From positions 1 through 10,330 of the forward strand of contig CAZEPM010000065.1 in NCBI GenBank assembly GCA_964514145.1: a stretch of DNA of 10,330 nucleotides, written 5' to 3'. The stretch comes from Phocaeicola_A sp964514145 (GTDB lineage Bacteria > Bacteroidota > Bacteroidia > Bacteroidales > Bacteroidaceae). Both the position numbers and the translations under genes were made by a program. The notes under the pieces were generated by a model, which ran no database searches, was not told the DNA's origin, and saw only the letters and a list, made by a program, of their open reading frames with translations. Each line of letters opens with the position of its first letter. Position 1 is the stretch's first letter. Below are positions 6,159 to 10,330 of this stretch, piece by piece.

Positions 6159-7487
6159 ATGAGTTACAAATATTTCCCTCACACCGAAGCCGACATCCAA
6201 CACATGTTGCAACGTATCGGTGTCTGTTCTTTGGACGATCTCTATGCAGACATACCTGCAAGCGTAATCTTGCAAAATGCATACAATATTCCTTCGTCGA
6301 TGTCGGAAACTGAGATTCGAAGCTTTTTTGCTACGCTCGGACAAAAGAACCAACCGCTCACCATCTTTGCCGGTGGCGGAGTTTACGACCATTATACCCC
6401 TTCGGTTATCGCTCAACTAATCTCACGTTCTGAGTTTCTTACGGCTTACACACCCTATCAACCGGAAATATCACAAGGCACTTTGCAATATATATTCGAA
6501 TTTCAAAGCATGATTTCCGAATTGACCGGCATGGAGTGTACCAACGCTTCTATGTATGACGGACCAACAGCTACGGCAGAAGCCATGTTTATGGCAATAG
6601 CAGCCGCCAAGAAGAAAAACCGAATTCTGATATCCGAAACCGTGCAACCAAACATCATGGCAGTTGTACGCACTTATGCAAAGTTTCATCATGTTGCACT
6701 AGATACCATCAAAGCAGATAACGGAGTAACCGACAGAAAAGACATGCAAGCCAAACTAAATGATGGAGACGTAGCCGGAGTTATTGTCAATTCACCCAAT
6801 AAATATGGAATTATTGAAGATTTTACCGGTTTTGCCGATGATATTCATGCGAAAAAAGGTCTTTTCATCATAAATGCCGACCCATCCACACTGGCCGTAT
6901 TGAAAATACCTAAAGAGTGGGGTGCGGACATTGCCTGCGGAGACGGACAAAGCCTTGGCATGCCACTGAATTACGGCGGTCCTTACGTTGGTTATCTGTC
7001 GAGCACAAAAGAACTGTTGCGCAAACTTCCGGGACGCATCGTTGGTGCGACAACCGACGTAGATGGCAAACGCGCATTCGTACTGACACTACAAGCCCGC
7101 GAACAGCACATCCGCCGCGAAAAGGCCAACAGTAATATCTGTTCCAACCAATCGCTCATGGCACTTTTCGTCACCATTTACATGGCATTGATGGGCAAAA
7201 AAGGATTACGCGAGGTCAACGAATTATCCTATAGCGGCGCACACTATCTGTACGATCAGCTGCTGGCTACAGGTAAATTCACCCCGTTATACAACCGCCC
7301 GTTCCTGAAAGAATTCACCATGCGCACTTGCTTTCCGGTAAAGCAAATCCAGCAAGACTTACTGAGAAACCAGATTTTCGGCGGTATTGAAGTCGAACCT
7401 AACTGCCTCTCATTCTGTGTTACGGAAAAACGCACGAAAGAAGAAATTGACCGTTTAGTTGCTATCATTAAGGAGATAAAGCTATGA
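6159..7487 (+). CDS. gcvPA: glycine dehydrogenase (decarboxylating) subunit 1, P-protein alpha
   Basis: This is the N-terminal half of a split P-protein. With GcvPB it forms the PLP enzyme that decarboxylates glycine and loads the aminomethyl group onto lipoyl-GcvH. The product is 442 residues, close to known split alpha subunits. I chose ATG 6159 because it gives the family N-terminus (MSYKYFPHTEADIQHMLQRIG). An in-frame GTG at 6090 adds 23 unrelated residues and lies inside the upstream inverted repeat. Family segments are FAGGGVYDHYTPSVI (70-84), SEFLTAYTPYQPEISQGTLQ (91-110) and ECTNASMYDGPTATAEA (126-142). The PLP lysine is not expected here, as it lies in the beta subunit. A weak GAAAGA precedes the start. 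The stop overlaps the gcvPB start by four bases (ATGA), indicating coupled translation and 1:1 production of the subunits. Confidence 0.95.
   Translation: MSYKYFPHTEADIQHMLQRIGVCSLDDLYADIPASVILQNAYNIPSSMSETEIRSFFATLGQKNQPLTIFAGGGVYDHYTPSVIAQLISRSEFLTAYTPYQPEISQGTLQYIFEFQSMISELTGMECTNASMYDGPTATAEAMFMAIAAAKKKNRILISETVQPNIMAVVRTYAKFHHVALDTIKADNGVTDRKDMQAKLNDGDVAGVIVNSPNKYGIIEDFTGFADDIHAKKGLFIINADPSTLAVLKIPKEWGADIACGDGQSLGMPLNYGGPYVGYLSSTKELLRKLPGRIVGATTDVDGKRAFVLTLQAREQHIRREKANSNICSNQSLMALFVTIYMALMGKKGLREVNELSYSGAHYLYDQLLATGKFTPLYNRPFLKEFTMRTCFPVKQIQQDLLRNQIFGGIEVEPNCLSFCVTEKRTKEEIDRLVAIIKEIKL
7470..7475 (+). promoter_or_regulatory. ribosome binding site of gcvPB inside gcvPA
   Basis: AAGGAG, eight bases before the gcvPB ATG, lies within the last codons of gcvPA. 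A strong site inside the ATGA overlap supports translational coupling and confirms the gcvPB start. It is one of only two strong Shine-Dalgarno sequences seen in the window. Confidence 0.8.
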
Positions 7488-8947
7488 GATACTACGACAA
7501 ACTGATATTTGAACTGTCTAAAGAAGGACGCAAAGGCTATACACTTCCGGAAAACCGATTTAAAGCATATCAGCTAGAACAAATACCGACACCCCTGCTA
7601 CGCGAAAACGAGCCGGAGCTACCCGAAGTAAGCGAGTTCGACGTGGTGCGTCATTACACCAACATATCCAATAAGAATTTCGGAGTTGACACCGGATTCT
7701 ATCCATTGGGCAGTTGCACCATGAAATACAATCCGAAAATCAACGAAGAAATCTGTTCGCTACCGGCTTTCACCGGATTACATCCACTCCAGCCTGTAAC
7801 AACCACACAGGGAGCATTGGAAGTGTATTATAACCTGCAACAAACGCTGGCAGAGATTTCCGGACTGGCAGAATTTACCCTCAACCCGTTTGCAGGAGCT
7901 CATGGAGAACTCACAGGCCTCATGATTATGCGACAATACCACCTCAAACGTGGAGACGAGAAACGGACAAAAGTGATCGTACCCGACAGCGCACACGGAA
8001 CCAATCCTGCCAGCGCAACCGTCTGTGGCCTCCAAGTTGTCGAAGTAAAGTCAAAGCCCGACGGACGCATCGATGTTGAAGACTTAAAGCCCTTGCTCGA
8101 CGACACGATTGCCGGCATCATGATGACCAATCCAAACACGCTGGGACTTTTCGAAACTGAAATCTTGGAAATAGCCCAACTCGTGCATGCCTGCGGAGGT
8201 TTGCTTTATTACGACGGTGCAAACCTCAACCCCTTACTCGGCAAATGTCGTCCGGGCGACATGGGATTCGACATTATGCACATCAACCTTCATAAGACAT
8301 TTTCCACACCACATGGAGGCGGTGGCCCGGGTTCCGGTCCGGTTGGCGTAACCGCAGCTTTGGCCGACTATTTGCCCGATCCACATGTCAAGAAAGCAGA
8401 AGACGGTACTTTCCATATCGAAAAAACTCCGGATGCACTCGGACAAATCTCCGGATACATTGGCAACTTTGGCGTCATGATGCGTGCCTACACCTACATC
8501 TTGTCGCTAGGCAAGGAAAACATCAAAAACATCGGCCCGCTAGCAACGCTCAATGCCAACTACATCAAAGAGTCTTTGAAGGACTGCTACTACCTACCGA
8601 TTGAGGGTATCTGCAAGCACGAATTCGTGTTCGACGGATTAGTAGACAAATCTACCGGTGTGACCACACTCGACATCGCCAAACGACTACTCGACTATGG
8701 TTATCATGCTCCGACCATTTATTTCCCGTTGCTCTTCCATCAGTCCATCATGATCGAACCGACCGAAACCGAATCACTCGAGACACTCGACGAGTTCATA
8801 GACGTGATGCGCAGAGTAGCACAAGAAGCCATCGAACAGCCGGAGAAAGTAAAGAATGCGCCACACCATACTCCGGTACGAAGACTCGATGAAACCACTG
8901 CGGCCAAACATCCCATTTTGCGCTATCGTGACCTAATTGCTCAATAA
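7484..8947 (+). CDS. gcvPB: glycine dehydrogenase (decarboxylating) subunit 2, P-protein beta
   Basis: This is the C-terminal half of the split P-protein and carries the cofactor. The 487-residue product contains the PLP-binding motif HINLHKTFSTPHGGGGPGSG (267-285 region), in which Lys271 is the predicted Schiff-base lysine followed by the family's glycine-rich loop. Other family segments are FYPLGSCTMKYNPK (72-85), NPFAGAHGELTGL (134-146), DSAHGTNPASA (168-178) and the dinucleotide-fold-like stretch YYDGANLNPLLG (242-253). The C-terminus HHTPVRRLDE...HPILRY is typical of these subunits. Start and ribosome binding site are clear, and it overlaps gcvPA by four bases. lpdA follows after 11 bases. 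No missing key residue or frameshift is seen. Confidence 0.96.
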   Translation: MRYYDKLIFELSKEGRKGYTLPENRFKAYQLEQIPTPLLRENEPELPEVSEFDVVRHYTNISNKNFGVDTGFYPLGSCTMKYNPKINEEICSLPAFTGLHPLQPVTTTQGALEVYYNLQQTLAEISGLAEFTLNPFAGAHGELTGLMIMRQYHLKRGDEKRTKVIVPDSAHGTNPASATVCGLQVVEVKSKPDGRIDVEDLKPLLDDTIAGIMMTNPNTLGLFETEILEIAQLVHACGGLLYYDGANLNPLLGKCRPGDMGFDIMHINLHKTFSTPHGGGGPGSGPVGVTAALADYLPDPHVKKAEDGTFHIEKTPDALGQISGYIGNFGVMMRAYTYILSLGKENIKNIGPLATLNANYIKESLKDCYYLPIEGICKHEFVFDGLVDKSTGVTTLDIAKRLLDYGYHAPTIYFPLLFHQSIMIEPTETESLETLDEFIDVMRRVAQEAIEQPEKVKNAPHHTPVRRLDETTAAKHPILRYRDLIAQ

Positions 8948-8958
8948 ACCGACTCATT

Positions 8959-10311
8959 ATGACAAACACAGACATCATTATCATCGGAGCCGGACCGGGC
9001 GGATATGAGACTGCCATAGCAGCTGCTAAACAGGGACTGACCGTCACCATCATTGAAGCCGAAAAAGTAGGCGGAACATGTCTGAACGAAGGCTGCATCC
9101 CTACAAAATCACTCTGCCGCAACGCTGCAATGCTCGATGATTTGCGCAACGCCGAAATCTACGGCATCAACCGACTATCGTATGAACTCGATTTTACAAA
9201 AGTCATAGAGCGAAAGAATCAGGTTGTCGCCACGTTGCTAAGCGGAGTAGAAACGTTGCTAAGCCGGAAAAACATTCAGTTAGTCTATGGGAAAGCACAC
9301 TTCCACGATGCGCATACGGTGGAAACCAATGGCGAACAATATACAGCCAAACACATCATCATCGCAACGGGATCAGTGACCAAATATCTACCCATTGAAG
9401 GACTGCAACAGGCAGGCGTACTGACATCCAAAGAGATGCTCGACATCGACCACATCCCCACACGGCTTTGCATCATCGGAGCAGGGGTTATCGGCATGGA
9501 GTTCGCCTCGATATTCAACAGCTTTGGCAGTCGGGTAACCGTGTTAGAGTTTATGAAAGAAATCCTTCCAAACTTCGACACAGACATAACCAAACGCCTG
9601 AAGCAGACCTTAACGAAAAAAGGAATAGAAATTGTCAACCAAGCCGGTGTGCAATCCATAGAGCGAAAAGCTGACGGCACCATGCTCGTTCGTTTCGACC
9701 ACAAAGGCACAATAAAAACCTGTGAAGCCGACACTGTCCTGCTAGCCGTAGGACGTACGGCTAACGTCGATTCACTCAACCTGTCGGACGTCGGCATTGA
9801 ATTTTCGCCCAAAGGCATACTCGTCAACGACAACATGCAGACCACAGTTCCCCACATCTACGCAGTGGGCGATGTCAATGGGCGATGCATGTTAGCCCAT
9901 GCAGCCACAGCACAAGGCCTGCGCGCCCTTCACCACCTGCAAGGGCAAACCGACCGCATTCGATTAGACCTCGTCCCGTCGGTCGTATTCACCACGCCAG
10001 AAGTCGCCATGATAGGACTGACCGAGGAACAATGCAAGACACAGGGCATTGCCTGCAAAACCCAGAAAGCCTTTTTCCGTGCCAATGGCAAAGCCGTCAG
10101 CATGAACGAAACAGACGGTATCTGCAAACTGCTGGCTTCCGAAGAAGGCCGCTTGCTGGGATGTCACCTCTTTGGTCCTCATGCCGCAGATCTGATTGAA
10201 GAAATCTGTGCATTGATGAACAAAAAGGCCACTGTAGCCGACTTGCAAGCCATCATTCATGCCCATCCCACACTGAGTGAGGTCATACAAGCAGCAGCAC
10301 ACGAGTTTTAA
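8959..10311 (+). CDS. lpdA: dihydrolipoyl dehydrogenase (L-protein / E3)
   Basis: This FAD-dependent flavoprotein disulfide reductase reoxidises the dihydrolipoyl arm of GcvH and reduces NAD+, completing the glycine cleavage cycle. The 450-residue product is slightly shorter than many E3 enzymes (about 470). The FAD-binding motif GAGPGG is at residues 10-15. The redox disulfide GGTCLNEGCIPTK gives Cys41 and Cys46. The NAD-binding motif IIGAGVIGMEFAS begins near residue 173, the second FAD contact is TVPHIYAVGDVNGRCMLAHAA, and the interface catalytic pair is His436 and Glu441 in HPTLSE. The gene starts 11 bases after gcvPB without a clear Shine-Dalgarno. Its place at the end of the gcv cassette argues for a dedicated L-protein, although it could also serve other lipoyl complexes. 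Only 19 bases follow the stop; no terminator is visible in them. Confidence 0.95.
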   Translation: MTNTDIIIIGAGPGGYETAIAAAKQGLTVTIIEAEKVGGTCLNEGCIPTKSLCRNAAMLDDLRNAEIYGINRLSYELDFTKVIERKNQVVATLLSGVETLLSRKNIQLVYGKAHFHDAHTVETNGEQYTAKHIIIATGSVTKYLPIEGLQQAGVLTSKEMLDIDHIPTRLCIIGAGVIGMEFASIFNSFGSRVTVLEFMKEILPNFDTDITKRLKQTLTKKGIEIVNQAGVQSIERKADGTMLVRFDHKGTIKTCEADTVLLAVGRTANVDSLNLSDVGIEFSPKGILVNDNMQTTVPHIYAVGDVNGRCMLAHAATAQGLRALHHLQGQTDRIRLDLVPSVVFTTPEVAMIGLTEEQCKTQGIACKTQKAFFRANGKAVSMNETDGICKLLASEEGRLLGCHLFGPHAADLIEEICALMNKKATVADLQAIIHAHPTLSEVIQAAAHEF

Positions 10312-10330
10312 TATCTACGTGAGTTCGGGA

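Noticed and set aside
1..10330. CRISPR arrays, insertion sequences, integrases, toxin-antitoxin or phage genes
   Set aside because: No regularly spaced direct repeats, transposase or recombinase motifs, or target-site duplications were seen, even next to the tRNA gene.

Overview
The window looks like a chromosomal segment of a member of the order Bacteroidales (Bacteroidota). The main evidence is promoter architecture: a serine tRNA gene is preceded by CTTG, 19 bases, then TACCTTTG, which matches the Bacteroidota housekeeping promoter (TTTG / TAnnTTTG). Similar -7 boxes lie before malQ, lplA and gcvPA. Most genes also have weak or no Shine-Dalgarno sequence, and the first gene encodes a 4-alpha-glucanotransferase with two starch-binding modules, a form common in this group. 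The genus cannot be fixed from sequence alone.

Layout. (1) Positions 1-2594, minus strand: most of a large GH77 4-alpha-glucanotransferase (MalQ, DPE2-like), whose last residues run off the left edge. (2) Positions 2595-3423: a gene-poor stretch. It holds a G+C-rich block full of short inverted repeats, a tRNA-Ser(UGA) gene with a recognisable promoter, a strong 17-bp hairpin just downstream of the tRNA, and about 200 bases in which nothing convincing is seen. (3) Positions 3424-10311, plus strand: a complete glycine cleavage cassette in the order lplA, gcvT, gcvH, gcvPA, gcvPB, lpdA.

How the cassette works. GcvPA and GcvPB form the PLP-dependent P-protein, which decarboxylates glycine onto the lipoyl arm of GcvH. 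GcvT passes the one-carbon unit to tetrahydrofolate and releases ammonia. LpdA reoxidises the dihydrolipoyl arm with NAD+. LplA can attach scavenged lipoate to Lys64 of GcvH. All four proteins of the system and one lipoylation enzyme are therefore encoded in one direction, with all checked active-site residues present. The cassette probably has a promoter before lplA and perhaps a second one in the 191-base gap between gcvH and gcvPA, where a perfect 15-bp inverted repeat overlaps a -7-like box.

I found no undescribed multi-gene system. The signals most worth a second look are non-coding: the inverted repeat before gcvPA, a 10-base motif present three times in the block upstream of the tRNA, and the hairpin after the tRNA.
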